Assembly (NCBI GenBank): GCA_903882805.1
Contig: CAIRYK010000035.1
Coordinates: forward strand, 1-38,162
Source: an uncultured Bacteroidota bacterium
GTDB lineage: Bacteria; Bacteroidota; Bacteroidia; Chitinophagales; Chitinophagaceae
Reading direction: 5' to 3'
Length of the DNA stretch: 38,162 bases
Shown: one piece after another, positions 16,222 through 24,456 of the stretch
Position numbering within the stretch: the first letter of the stretch is position 1
Layout of the letters: the number at the start of each line of letters is the position of its first letter
The notes under the pieces: generated by a model
Databases searched by the model: none
Told to the model about the DNA's origin: nothing
What the model saw: the letters and a program-made list of their open reading frames with translations, nothing else
Translations under genes and position numbers: made by a program

Positions 16222-18120
16222 ATGGAATACAGCGAATATTATCGGGACAGCATAACTAATAAAGAACAGTTTTGGAAAGCGCAGGCAGCAAACCTGCAAT
16301 GGGGTAAAATGCCTGAAAATATCTTGTCGAAAAACAAGCAAGGGCATTTTCAGTGGTTTGCCGATGGTATGCTCAATATGAGTCATCTGTGTCTTGATGC
16401 GCATGTGGAAAAGGGAAATGGTATGCAGGTAGCGCTGATATACGAATCGCCGGTAACGCACAAAACCCAACATATAACCTACAAACAGTTGCTGGATAGT
16501 GTGTCGCAGTTTGCTGCAGGAATGCGCAATCTGGGTGTAGGGGAGGGTAGTAATGTCATAATATATATGCCCATGATACCGCAAGCCATAATAGCTATGT
16601 TGGCATGTGCGCGTATAGGCGCTACGCATTCAGTGGTTTTTGGTGGTTTTGCCCCCCACGAACTGGCTATGCGTATTGATGACGCTAAGCCTAAGTTGAT
16701 TATTTCAGCATCGTATGGAATAGAATTTGGCAAGAAAATAACCTATAAGTTACTGGTTGAAGATGCGCTGAAGGAAGCTAAGCACAAGCCCGATTATCAG
16801 GTTTATTACAGGCGAGAAAAACACTTCGATTCGCTTGGCGGGCAGCGAGATATGGATTTTGAGGCATTGTTGAAGTGTGGCGCTGTAGGGTATAGGCATT
16901 TACCGTCCACACATCCGCTTTACATATTATACACCTCGGGTACAACAGGCACACCCAAGGGTATAGTGCGCGATACCGGCGGCTATGCAACCGCTTTACG
17001 TTTTACGATGGAGCATTTTTATGGTGTGAAGCCCGGCGAGGTATTTTTTGCAGCCAGCGATATTGGTTGGGTAGTAGGTCATTCATATATTGTGTACGGT
17101 CCACTACTATATGGGTGTACAACTGTACTATTTGAAGGCAAACCGGTCCGCACGCCAGATGCCGGTATTTTTTGGCGCATGGTGGAACAACATAAAATAA
17201 ATCACCTATTTACAGCCCCAACGGCTATCCGTGCTATAAAAAAAGAAGATCCCGAAGGTGCGCTTATAAAGGAGTATGATATAAGTAGTTTAAAATATCT
17301 TTTTCTTGCCGGCGAGCGCTGCGATACTGCAACTTACAACTGGGCAAGCGAGCAATTGCAAAAGCCGGTAATAGACCATTGGTGGCAAACAGAAAGCGGC
17401 TGGCCAATGTTGGGTACTATGATGGGATTTGAAGGGCAGTCGCCAAGAGCTGGCGCCGCCGGTAAGCCGGTTTGCGGATATGACATTCATATTCTGGATG
17501 AGGACGGCGTCGTGATTGACACGCCACAAACAGAAGGATATATTGCAGTGAAGCTGCCACTACCACCGGGTTGCCTTACCTCTTTATGGAACAATGAAGC
17601 GCGTTTTAAGAAAGGATATTTCGAGAAATTTCCCGGTTACTACCTTACAGGCGACAGCGGGTTTAAAGATGAGGAAGGTCAATATCATATAATGGGCCGT
17701 ATAGACGATGTAATAAATGTAAGCGGCCATAGGCTGAGTACCGGAGAAATGGAAGAACTGGTTTCGTCGTGCCCCGATGTGGCAGAATGTGCCGTGGTAG
17801 GTATCGCAGACGAATTGAGAGGTCAGCGGCCAATAGCGCTTTTTGTTTTGAAAGATGGCGTTACCGCCACTGAGGAAGAAACAGAAGCCGCATTAATACA
17901 ACTGATAAGAGAAAAAATAGGTCCGGTGGCTTATTTCAGAAATGCAGCTGCTATAAAACGTTTACCTAAAACCCGTAGTGGAAAAATATTGCGTAAAGCA
18001 ATCTGCCAGATAGCTGATGGAAAGCAATTTAATATGCCATCGACAATAGAAGACCCGGATACGCTAAAAGAAGTGGTAGATACATTAAGCAGGCGTAAGC
18101 TTGGTATGGCATTTGAATAG
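16222..18120 (+). CDS. prpE: PrpE-type acyl-CoA synthetase, probably propionyl-CoA synthetase
   Basis: A 632-residue ANL enzyme distinct from the upstream acetyl-CoA synthetase. The P-loop is YTSGTTGTPKG. It is followed by VRDTGGYATAL, where typical Acs has VVHSCAGYMVYT; this and the pocket segment WWQTESGWP are typical of PrpE and ACSS3-like synthetases. The C-terminal TRSGK places the catalytic lysine at 588. It should activate propionate or a similar short acid to the acyl-CoA in the cytosol. It lies 85 bp after the receiver gene in the same direction. Acetate or butyrate cannot be excluded without assay. With acsA it suggests the locus handles more than one short-chain acid. Confidence 0.85.
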   Translation: MEYSEYYRDSITNKEQFWKAQAANLQWGKMPENILSKNKQGHFQWFADGMLNMSHLCLDAHVEKGNGMQVALIYESPVTHKTQHITYKQLLDSVSQFAAGMRNLGVGEGSNVIIYMPMIPQAIIAMLACARIGATHSVVFGGFAPHELAMRIDDAKPKLIISASYGIEFGKKITYKLLVEDALKEAKHKPDYQVYYRREKHFDSLGGQRDMDFEALLKCGAVGYRHLPSTHPLYILYTSGTTGTPKGIVRDTGGYATALRFTMEHFYGVKPGEVFFAASDIGWVVGHSYIVYGPLLYGCTTVLFEGKPVRTPDAGIFWRMVEQHKINHLFTAPTAIRAIKKEDPEGALIKEYDISSLKYLFLAGERCDTATYNWASEQLQKPVIDHWWQTESGWPMLGTMMGFEGQSPRAGAAGKPVCGYDIHILDEDGVVIDTPQTEGYIAVKLPLPPGCLTSLWNNEARFKKGYFEKFPGYYLTGDSGFKDEEGQYHIMGRIDDVINVSGHRLSTGEMEELVSSCPDVAECAVVGIADELRGQRPIALFVLKDGVTATEEETEAALIQLIREKIGPVAYFRNAAAIKRLPKTRSGKILRKAICQIADGKQFNMPSTIEDPDTLKEVVDTLSRRKLGMAFE

Positions 18121-18301
18121 CGGTGTTATCGAGTGTTATTCGTGCAACTTCATTTTATTGGATTTTTATTGCAACTTGATTGTTTGATAAAGCAATATGT
18201 TTGAGCTAAATGTGATACTGATTACAATTAGTTATCAAACTAATGCCCGTCATTAACTGGAAGGCTCGTGATAATGATCTTTGTGTCATAATATCAAATG
18301 T

Positions 18302-18649
18302 ATGAACAAGCACATTCACGACTCGAACACAGCAGAAGCGCAACATCCAGAAGAACATCACAGTTGGTTGCATAATATTATTGAGAAAATGCAGAACCTC
18401 GACGCCGATTTTCCATTATCTGGAGGCGAACCGCATCCACACGTTCATTATCATACTCCGGTAGTTCATACCGATTCGCAATCGGAAGCGAAGATTGATA
18501 CCGAAGTACATAACGATGGTCATGATGTAAATGCTCATCACGACGATAATAAACATCATACTTGGCTGGGAGCGCTTGTTGAGAAAATGCAACATCTCGA
18601 TGCTGATTTTCCATTATCAGGCGGCGATCCGCACCACCATTCAAACTAA
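18302..18649 (+). CDS. Histidine-rich internally duplicated small protein
   Basis: A 115-residue protein with no signal peptide or membrane segment, rich in His, Asp and Glu. Two copies of a motif of about 29 residues lie near positions 21-49 and 85-113. Each has a form like HHSWLHNIIEKMQ, then LDADFPLSGGEPH in the first copy and LDADFPLSGGDPH in the second. They are joined by a His/Asp-rich acidic linker. The duplication is also visible in the DNA (about 18381-18440 and 18579-18638), with mainly synonymous differences, which argues for a real selected gene. I do not recognise the family. The His content suggests metal binding, which is inference. An in-frame TTG at 18281 is upstream, but ATG 18302 is preferred. 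Confidence 0.7.
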   Translation: MNKHIHDSNTAEAQHPEEHHSWLHNIIEKMQNLDADFPLSGGEPHPHVHYHTPVVHTDSQSEAKIDTEVHNDGHDVNAHHDDNKHHTWLGALVEKMQHLDADFPLSGGDPHHHSN

Positions 18650-18719
18650 AGAGATATTAAATCACCGGTTGGGTTAAAGGCTGGTTCATATTATAATTCG
18701 CATTTCCTAAAGTAATAGT

Positions 18720-19145
18720 ATGAAACGTTCACTTGTATTGACAGCATTGTTGTTGACTGTTGCGTTTACCACAACTACCTATTTATCGTGCTCAAAAGAT
18801 GAATGTGAAGGAGTAAGTTGCCAGCATGGCGGTACATGCAAAAGTGGTAAATGCGTATGCCCTACTGGCTACTCTGGTGTAAACTGCGAGTCGAGGACAT
18901 GTGAGGTAAACAGCACAGCGCTGGTTCAGTTCAGTAATCGTTCTGCCAACAGCACTTACAGTATATTGTGGGACGGAAGTATTATTACTACGTTGTCTGC
19001 AGGTGTTACAAGTGAATTATATACGGTTGCCGCTGGTCAGCACACGCTCGAATTCAGATATTCCAATTCCAGTACAAGCTCCTGCACCCCAAGTACGCCA
19101 AACCTGGCGCAATGTTCGTCAACTGTATATTGGTGTAGTAATTAA
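18720..19145 (+). CDS. EGF-like domain lipoprotein
   Basis: A 141-residue protein with a lipoprotein signal ending YLSC (lipidated Cys24). Residues 29-56 form a compact EGF-like module with six cysteines (29, 34, 40, 45, 47, 56) and the usual GGTC and CPTGYSGVNC pattern. The C-terminal 80 residues are Ser/Thr-rich with probable beta strands and four more cysteines. It is likely exposed on the periplasmic or outer face, where oxidising conditions allow the disulfides. Function is unknown. It lies 70 bp after the His-rich gene and ends at a strong terminator. Confidence 0.85.
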   Translation: MKRSLVLTALLLTVAFTTTTYLSCSKDECEGVSCQHGGTCKSGKCVCPTGYSGVNCESRTCEVNSTALVQFSNRSANSTYSILWDGSIITTLSAGVTSELYTVAAGQHTLEFRYSNSSTSSCTPSTPNLAQCSSTVYWCSN

Positions 19146-19175
19146 GTATAGCTGATAGTTGATTTATAAATGTGT

Positions 19176-19225
19176 ACTCCGGCTTACTATAGCAACTATG
19201 CCATCGGTAAGCCGGAGTTTTTTTT
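19176..19225 (+). terminator. Terminator after EGF-like lipoprotein
   Basis: A perfect 12-bp GC-rich stem (19176-19187 with 19207-19218) with a 19-nt loop is followed by seven T residues. Confidence 0.88.
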
Positions 19226-19241
19226 ATTGGTAATATAGTTT

Positions 19242-20273
19242 TTAAAATGCATTCCATCCCTGTGCGGTAAGGTTGTGGTATACACCGCCCTTTGTGAGTA
19301 GCTTTTCTCCTTCGTTTTTGCCAGTTATATAGCCTATAACGCTTATGTTATTGTTGCGGGCTACTTTTTCGTAATCTTCCTGTCGAATAGTGAATAGCAA
19401 TTCATAGTCTTCACCGCCGTTTAGAGCACATGCTGCGGTGCCTATCTGAAATTCAGCCGCCATAGTTCTGGCATCTTCGTGAATAGGCAGTTTATCTTCA
19501 TATACTAAGCAGCCCACATCACTTTTCTTACAAATGTGCAATAAGTCCGAGCTTAAACCGTCGCTTACATCTATCATCGCTGTTGGCGTCACTCCTGCTT
19601 CTGCAAGCCATTCCACAATATCTATCCGTGGTTCAGGTTTTAGCAACCGACCAACAAGGTATTTTTGGTTGTAGAGATTGGGCTGAATTTTAGGGTTTTC
19701 AAGAAATATCTTTTTTTCCCGCTCAAGAAGCTGCAACCCAAGATATGCAGAACCCAGGTCGCCGCTAACACAAATTAAATTGTTCTTTTCAGCTCCAGCC
19801 CGCGTAACATATTTGTCGGGAGCTACCTCGCCTATGGCCGTTACACTTATTACAAAGCCCAGTTTAGAACTTGTGGTATCCCCGCCAATCAGGTCTACAT
19901 TAAATTTATCGCAGGCAGCGTACACGCCTTCATAAAACTCCTCCAGCGCCTCAACCGAAAATTTATTCGACATAGCAATGGATAAGGTGATATGCGTTGG
20001 CGTAGCCATCATGGCGCACAAATCAGATAGGTTTACTACTACAGCCTTGTATCCTAAATGTTTGAGCGGCGTATACATCAGGTCGAAATGGATACCCTCT
20101 ACAAGAAGATCGGTAGTGATAACAGACTGGCGGCCGAACTGATCAATTACAGCAGCGTCGTCGCCTACAGATAGCAACGTGCCCGCCTGTTTTGTCTCAT
20201 TGTTTTTAGTGAGTAACTCTATCAATCCAAATTCGCCTAAAGAGGCAATTTCTGTTCTGGTTATGTCTTGCAT
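19242..20273 (-). CDS. thiL: Thiamine-monophosphate kinase
   Basis: A 343-residue ThiL, which phosphorylates thiamine monophosphate to thiamine pyrophosphate. Visible signatures are the N-terminal GEFGLIELL, SVGDDAAVI with the metal-binding Asp pair at 38-39, TTDLLVEGIHFD near 53-64, LIGGDTTSS, CVSGDLGSAYLG, and the distal MIDVSDGLSSDL and ALNGGEDYELLF. Length is typical. It is the last of three minus-strand genes (dusB, MBL hydrolase, thiL). A TAnnTTTG box at 20308-20315 suggests it may also have its own promoter. No TPP riboswitch was recognised upstream. Confidence 0.95.
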   Translation of the reverse strand: MQDITRTEIASLGEFGLIELLTKNNETKQAGTLLSVGDDAAVIDQFGRQSVITTDLLVEGIHFDLMYTPLKHLGYKAVVVNLSDLCAMMATPTHITLSIAMSNKFSVEALEEFYEGVYAACDKFNVDLIGGDTTSSKLGFVISVTAIGEVAPDKYVTRAGAEKNNLICVSGDLGSAYLGLQLLEREKKIFLENPKIQPNLYNQKYLVGRLLKPEPRIDIVEWLAEAGVTPTAMIDVSDGLSSDLLHICKKSDVGCLVYEDKLPIHEDARTMAAEFQIGTAACALNGGEDYELLFTIRQEDYEKVARNNNISVIGYITGKNEGEKLLTKGGVYHNLTAQGWNAF

Positions 20274-20307
20274 TTATACTATTGTTGTAAATTAATTATT
20301 TAATTGT

Positions 20308-20315
20308 CAAAGGTA
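20308..20315 (-). promoter_or_regulatory. Candidate -7 box for thiL
   Basis: The minus strand reads TACCTTTG, a full TAnnTTTG match, 35 bp upstream of the thiL start in the gap after the MBL gene. No matching -33 box was found. Confidence 0.4.
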
Positions 20316-20345
20316 ATTCAATACAGAAGATCGGGCATTCAATGG

Positions 20346-21092
20346 TTAGAGCATTGCTACAGGACACTTAGTATCGTGGTAAAAAAGGAATTTCCAACCT
20401 TCCTTACGACCTTGTTCTGCATAGCCAGCGCGGAGCTGCATTGCTTTTTTCCCATTGAAGTCGTATTTAGCTACATAGTTCATTTTCAATTGCTTAAGCT
20501 GTGGCGCTTCATCGCCACCGTAAAATATTTTATCATTTCCATCGGTTATGAGAAACACTATATGCTCTGGGCAATGTCCGCCTGAATGGGTGTATTGTAT
20601 GTAGTCGTCTATAAGTCCGGTATCGCCGTCGAGCCATTTTATCTGGCTCGTTGCTAATATAGGGTCTATATCGGCCGGGTTGTAAGAAGGCAATCCCTTT
20701 TCTAAGGCAAAGCCTGCTTCGGGCCGATAGATGTAGTAGTCAGCGTTTGGGAAAGTGGTATGTGTTATGCCCTGATTGTCTTTAAATACCATACAACCTG
20801 CATGGTCTTTGTGCAAATGCGACATCAGGACCTTTGTTACCATTGCAGGTTCATAGCCATGTTGTCTGAGGTTATGGTGAATGGTCAGTTCGCCATCGGC
20901 ATTATAGAATCCAAGGCCAGTATCAAATATTATTACGTCGCGGGCTGTAACTACAAGAAATGGTTGCACCTCGACTAACAGCGATCCGGTAGGGCGGTGA
21001 TTAAGTATGTCATTATCTGTATCGAAGGGAACAAACATCTTGTCGTGCCCTACAGTGAATACACCTTCTGAAAGCGGATAAATTTCTGCCAT
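20346..21092 (-). CDS. MBL-fold metallo-hydrolase
   Basis: A 248-residue metallo-beta-lactamase-fold enzyme. The zinc motif HLHKDHAG gives His92, His94, Asp96 and His97. Later ligands are likely the His of THSGGHCPEH near 168-176, the Asp of YGGDEAPQ, and a C-terminal His (YHDTKCP). The order is that of the glyoxalase II and lactonase branch. There is no signal peptide, so it is cytosolic. The substrate is unknown; a lactone or thioester hydrolase is possible and an antibiotic beta-lactamase is unlikely. It lies 39 bp after dusB on the same strand, so co-transcription is likely. Confidence 0.88.
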   Translation of the reverse strand: MAEIYPLSEGVFTVGHDKMFVPFDTDNDILNHRPTGSLLVEVQPFLVVTARDVIIFDTGLGFYNADGELTIHHNLRQHGYEPAMVTKVLMSHLHKDHAGCMVFKDNQGITHTTFPNADYYIYRPEAGFALEKGLPSYNPADIDPILATSQIKWLDGDTGLIDDYIQYTHSGGHCPEHIVFLITDGNDKIFYGGDEAPQLKQLKMNYVAKYDFNGKKAMQLRAGYAEQGRKEGWKFLFYHDTKCPVAML

Positions 21093-21131
21093 TATTTTGA
21101 GGCTATGGTAGTTAGTGGGTTATATAAATAA

Positions 21132-22127
21132 TCAGGCAAATGTTGCTTCGGCTGTGTAGTGTTGTTCCACCTCCTGCAGAATCCCTTCTATTTCTGCCAG
21201 ATTGTCTGTAGTTACCAGGCGGTTTCTGTATTCCTTTACGTGCGACAGTCCTTTGAGGTAGCTGGCATAATGCCTGCGCATTTCCAAAATGCCCAGTTTT
21301 TGTCCCTTCCAGGATACGGAACCATGCAGGTGCTTACGGCAAGCATGCAGGCGTTCGGCAAGGGTAGGAGGGGCGTGGTGTTCGCCGGTGGCCATATAGT
21401 GCTTTATCTCTCTGAAAATCCAGGGATAGCCAATTGCGGCGCGGCCTATCATTATACCATCTACGCCATAGCGGTTTTTATATTCTACGGCTTTTTCGGG
21501 GCTATCAATATCTCCGTTACCAAAAATAGGTATATGTATGCGTGGGTTTTCTTTTATTTTGCCAATCAGGGTCCAGTCGGCGTCGCCTTTGTACAACTGC
21601 TGACGTGTACGGCCGTGTATCGACAGCGCTTTTACGCCTATGTCTTGCAGGCGTTCTGCAACTTCTTCAATATTTTTGGTATTGTTGTCCCAGCCCAAAC
21701 GCGTTTTTACTGTTACGGGCAGAGAGGTGCTTCTTATGCATGCTTTGGTTAGGCGCACCATAAGGTCTATGTCTTTAAGCACAGCTGCGCCAGCACCTTT
21801 ACACACAACCTTCTTAACAGGGCAGCCAAAATTAATATCCAACAGATCCGGATTGGTGGCATCAATTATTTTAGCCGACATAGCCATGGCATCTTCGTCG
21901 CCGCCAAAAATCTGAATGCCGATTGGTTTTTCATAGTCGAAAATGTCTAACTTTTGTCTGCTCTTTATAGCATCACGAATCAATCCTTCAGAGGATATAA
22001 ATTCGGTATACATAAGGTCGGCTCCCTGCTCTTTGCACACCGCCCGGAATGGCGGATCCGAAACATCTTCCATCGGGGCGAGTAGCAGCGGAAAATCGCC
22101 CAGTTCTATATTGTCTATCTTTACCAT
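21132..22127 (-). CDS. dusB: tRNA-dihydrouridine synthase (DusB type)
   Basis: A 331-residue FMN-dependent Dus enzyme that reduces uridine in the tRNA D-loop. Signatures are LAPMEDVSDPPFR (16-28), YTEFISSEGL, DINFGCPVKK with catalytic Cys102, KTRLGWD, and the phosphate-binding SIHGRTRQQLYKG, GNGDI and GIMIGRAAIGYPW segments. Length and motifs fit DusB/TIGR00737. It heads a probable operon with the MBL hydrolase and thiL. A -7 box TACCTTTG (22139-22146) lies 12 bp upstream of the start. Confidence 0.94.
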   Translation of the reverse strand: MVKIDNIELGDFPLLLAPMEDVSDPPFRAVCKEQGADLMYTEFISSEGLIRDAIKSRQKLDIFDYEKPIGIQIFGGDEDAMAMSAKIIDATNPDLLDINFGCPVKKVVCKGAGAAVLKDIDLMVRLTKACIRSTSLPVTVKTRLGWDNNTKNIEEVAERLQDIGVKALSIHGRTRQQLYKGDADWTLIGKIKENPRIHIPIFGNGDIDSPEKAVEYKNRYGVDGIMIGRAAIGYPWIFREIKHYMATGEHHAPPTLAERLHACRKHLHGSVSWKGQKLGILEMRRHYASYLKGLSHVKEYRNRLVTTDNLAEIEGILQEVEQHYTAEATFA

Positions 22128-22138
22128 GTATAGTGAGG

Positions 22139-22146
22139 CAAAGGTA
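22139..22146 (-). promoter_or_regulatory. Candidate -7 box for dusB
   Basis: The minus strand reads TACCTTTG, a TAnnTTTG match. It is close to the start codon, giving a very short leader or a leaderless message. No good -33 box was found. Confidence 0.4.
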
Positions 22147-22335
22147 CGAACAATACATTAATACTGATTGACCAGTACATAAGGCAACGGTAAACATTAA
22201 CGCCTATTGCATTGGTAAAATAAGGCATGCTTTATATGATATTGTGATGTGTAATATTGTGGATTGTGTACCATGCTTTTAAGTAAGATTTGCAGCCGGT
22301 TTTGTAAAATTTATGAAATTGAAATTCTTTATTCC

Positions 22336-22343
22336 TAACTTTG
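22336..22343 (+). promoter_or_regulatory. Candidate -7 box for kup
   Basis: TAACTTTG matches TAnnTTTG and predicts a start near 22350, about 28 nt before the TTG start of kup. The TAA in this box is also the in-frame stop bounding the kup frame, so the coding start must lie downstream. Confidence 0.5.
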
Positions 22344-22377
22344 TATCCGCTTCCAAAACAATTCAATAGACCTAAGG

Positions 22378-24345
22378 TTGACAAAGAATCTGAAAAGGGC
22401 GTCATTGGCCGGTATCTTAATAGCGCTGGGCATTATATATGGCGACATTGGCACTTCCCCCCTCTATGTAATGAATGCCATATGCAATGGCAAAGTGATT
22501 AGCGAGGAACTTATTATCGGGTCGCTATCCTGTATTATCTGGACGCTAACATTGCAAACTACAGTTAAGTATGTAATGCTAACGCTGAAGGCAGATAATA
22601 AAGGGGAAGGAGGTATCTTTTCATTATTTGCATTGGTGCGAAGGCACGGGAAATGGACAGTCTTCCCGGCAATGATAGGCGGCGCGGCGCTATTAGCCGA
22701 TGGTATGATTACGCCTCCTATCTCAGTAACTTCGGCTATAGAAGGTTTAAAAGGGTATTCGGCATTATCTCATATCAGTACTATGAGTATTGTATATATA
22801 GTAATAGCTATACTTACCTTGTTGTTTTTCTTTCAGCAGTTTGGCACCAGTAATATTGGCAAAGCTTTTGGTCCGATAATGTTTTTGTGGTTTGTGATGT
22901 TGGCTATTTTGGGTATACATGAGCTGTATATTGGCCACGACTGGCGCATATTCAGAGCTTTAAATCCTTATTATGCCATACATATTCTTACAGTTTATCC
23001 CAAAGGCTTCTGGATATTAGGCGGTGTTTTCCTTTGTACCACAGGGGCCGAAGCCCTTTATTCAGACCTTGGACACTGCGGTAGACAGAATATCAGGATA
23101 TCATGGACTTTTGTGAAAAGTTGTCTGATTCTTAATTACTTAGGGCAGGGCACTTATTTGCTGACTATAAAAAGCGGCGTTCCCTGGAATTCGGCAGTTG
23201 CCAACCCATTTTATAAATTGATGCCGGATTGGTTTATGCTACCGGGCATTTTCATTGCCACTATTGCGGCTATCATCGCCAGTCAGGCATTGATATCGGG
23301 ATCGTTTACGCTTATCAGCGAAGCCATGAAACTCAATTTGTGGCCGAAGATGAAGATCAATTACCCCACAGTAGAGCGCGGACAGTCTTTTATACCGGGT
23401 ATCAACTTATTGCTTTTTGTAGGCTGTACTGCCATCACACTCTATTTTCAGCGGTCCAGCGCTATGGAGGCTGCCTACGGTTTATCGATCACTATTTGCA
23501 TGATCATGACATCCTGCCTGTTTTCGTATTATATGTTTGTGAAGCGGGTGCCAATTGTTTGGATTGTTACCTACCTGATCGTTTATTTTACCATTGAGTT
23601 TTCATTTTTGTGGGCAAATCTTGTTGAGAAATTTCAGGAGGGCGGCGTTGTAACCATGATTGTAGGCGGTGGTTTGTTTATGACCATGATTGTTTGGTAC
23701 AAGTCGCGCAAGATCAAAAATCGTTATGTAGAGTTTGTTCGCCTCGATAATTATGTGCCTATACTGCAGGAACTAAGTAATGATAACAGTATTACCAAAT
23801 ACGCCACTCACCTTGTATATCTTACCAGCGCCAATAACCCCAAGGAAATAGAGCATAAAATACTGTACTCAATACTATACAGGAAACCTAAAAGAGCGGA
23901 TATTTATTGGTTTGTGCATGTTGATGTGGTTGACGACCCATATACTACTGAATATGCAGTACAAACCATTGTGCCCAACGAGATAATCCGTATTGAGTTC
24001 AGGTTAGGCTTCAGGATGGACCACCGTATACAGTATATGTTTAAAAAGGTGGTGGAGGAAATGGTTGCCAATAAAGAAGTGAACATAGTAAGCCGCTATG
24101 AGTCGCTGAGCAAAAACAATGTGGTGGGCGATTTCAGGTTTATTGTAATGGAAAAATTCCTTTCGCGCGACAATTCGCTGCCTTTGTGGGAGCAGATGAT
24201 TATGCGTGGTTATTTCATACTCAAAAAGTTCAGTTTGTCTGAAGAGCGTGGTTTCGGTCTCGATCCATCTGATGTTACTTTGGAAAAATATCCGATCATA
24301 GTATCTGCTATACCCGATTTTAGTTTGCGCAGGGTAGCGGAATAG
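22378..24345 (+). CDS. kup: Kup family potassium uptake transporter (TTG start)
   Basis: A 655-residue KUP transporter. About 12 membrane helices fill residues 1-440, followed by a soluble domain of about 200 residues. The family signature ALGIIYGDIGTSPLYVMN begins near residue 17, and DNKGEGGIFSLFAL and CTTGAEALYSDLGHCG are also typical. It imports K+ with protons. The open frame is bounded by a TAA at 22336. No ATG or GTG lies between that stop and the conserved first helix, so the TTG at 22378 is the only sensible start. It forms its own unit, with a strong terminator downstream. Upstream of the -7 box, the rest of the 250-bp dusB-kup spacer shows nothing recognisable. Confidence 0.95.
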   Translation: MTKNLKRASLAGILIALGIIYGDIGTSPLYVMNAICNGKVISEELIIGSLSCIIWTLTLQTTVKYVMLTLKADNKGEGGIFSLFALVRRHGKWTVFPAMIGGAALLADGMITPPISVTSAIEGLKGYSALSHISTMSIVYIVIAILTLLFFFQQFGTSNIGKAFGPIMFLWFVMLAILGIHELYIGHDWRIFRALNPYYAIHILTVYPKGFWILGGVFLCTTGAEALYSDLGHCGRQNIRISWTFVKSCLILNYLGQGTYLLTIKSGVPWNSAVANPFYKLMPDWFMLPGIFIATIAAIIASQALISGSFTLISEAMKLNLWPKMKINYPTVERGQSFIPGINLLLFVGCTAITLYFQRSSAMEAAYGLSITICMIMTSCLFSYYMFVKRVPIVWIVTYLIVYFTIEFSFLWANLVEKFQEGGVVTMIVGGGLFMTMIVWYKSRKIKNRYVEFVRLDNYVPILQELSNDNSITKYATHLVYLTSANNPKEIEHKILYSILYRKPKRADIYWFVHVDVVDDPYTTEYAVQTIVPNEIIRIEFRLGFRMDHRIQYMFKKVVEEMVANKEVNIVSRYESLSKNNVVGDFRFIVMEKFLSRDNSLPLWEQMIMRGYFILKKFSLSEERGFGLDPSDVTLEKYPIIVSAIPDFSLRRVAE

Positions 24346-24373
24346 CATTTAGTACTAAATAAGTGTTTTATAT

Positions 24374-24417
24374 ATAAGGCCATTCAATTGCTGAAATAGC
24401 ATTTGAATGGCCTTATT
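24374..24417. terminator. Bidirectional terminator between kup and porP
   Basis: A long inverted repeat (AAGGCCATTCAATTGCT paired with AGCATTTGAATGGCCTT, one mismatch) with A/T-rich flanks on both sides lies between the convergent kup and porP/sprF genes. Confidence 0.85.
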
Positions 24418-24456
24418 TTACGAATTACAGTGAGTTTTTCGCGTTTTATTAGGATA

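Noticed and set aside
16147..16629. 160-codon minus-strand frame opposite prpE
   Set aside because: Shadow frame rich in His, Tyr and Arg with no domain, starting within prpE.
20346..21092. A metallo-beta-lactamase resistance gene
   Set aside because: It has the generic MBL zinc motif but no signal peptide and glyoxalase/lactonase-like order; housekeeping context with dusB and thiL.
21159..21752. 197-codon plus-strand frame opposite dusB
   Set aside because: It is fully antisense to a well-supported dusB with all motifs; its composition (Cys/Phe/Tyr-rich) is that of a shadow frame.
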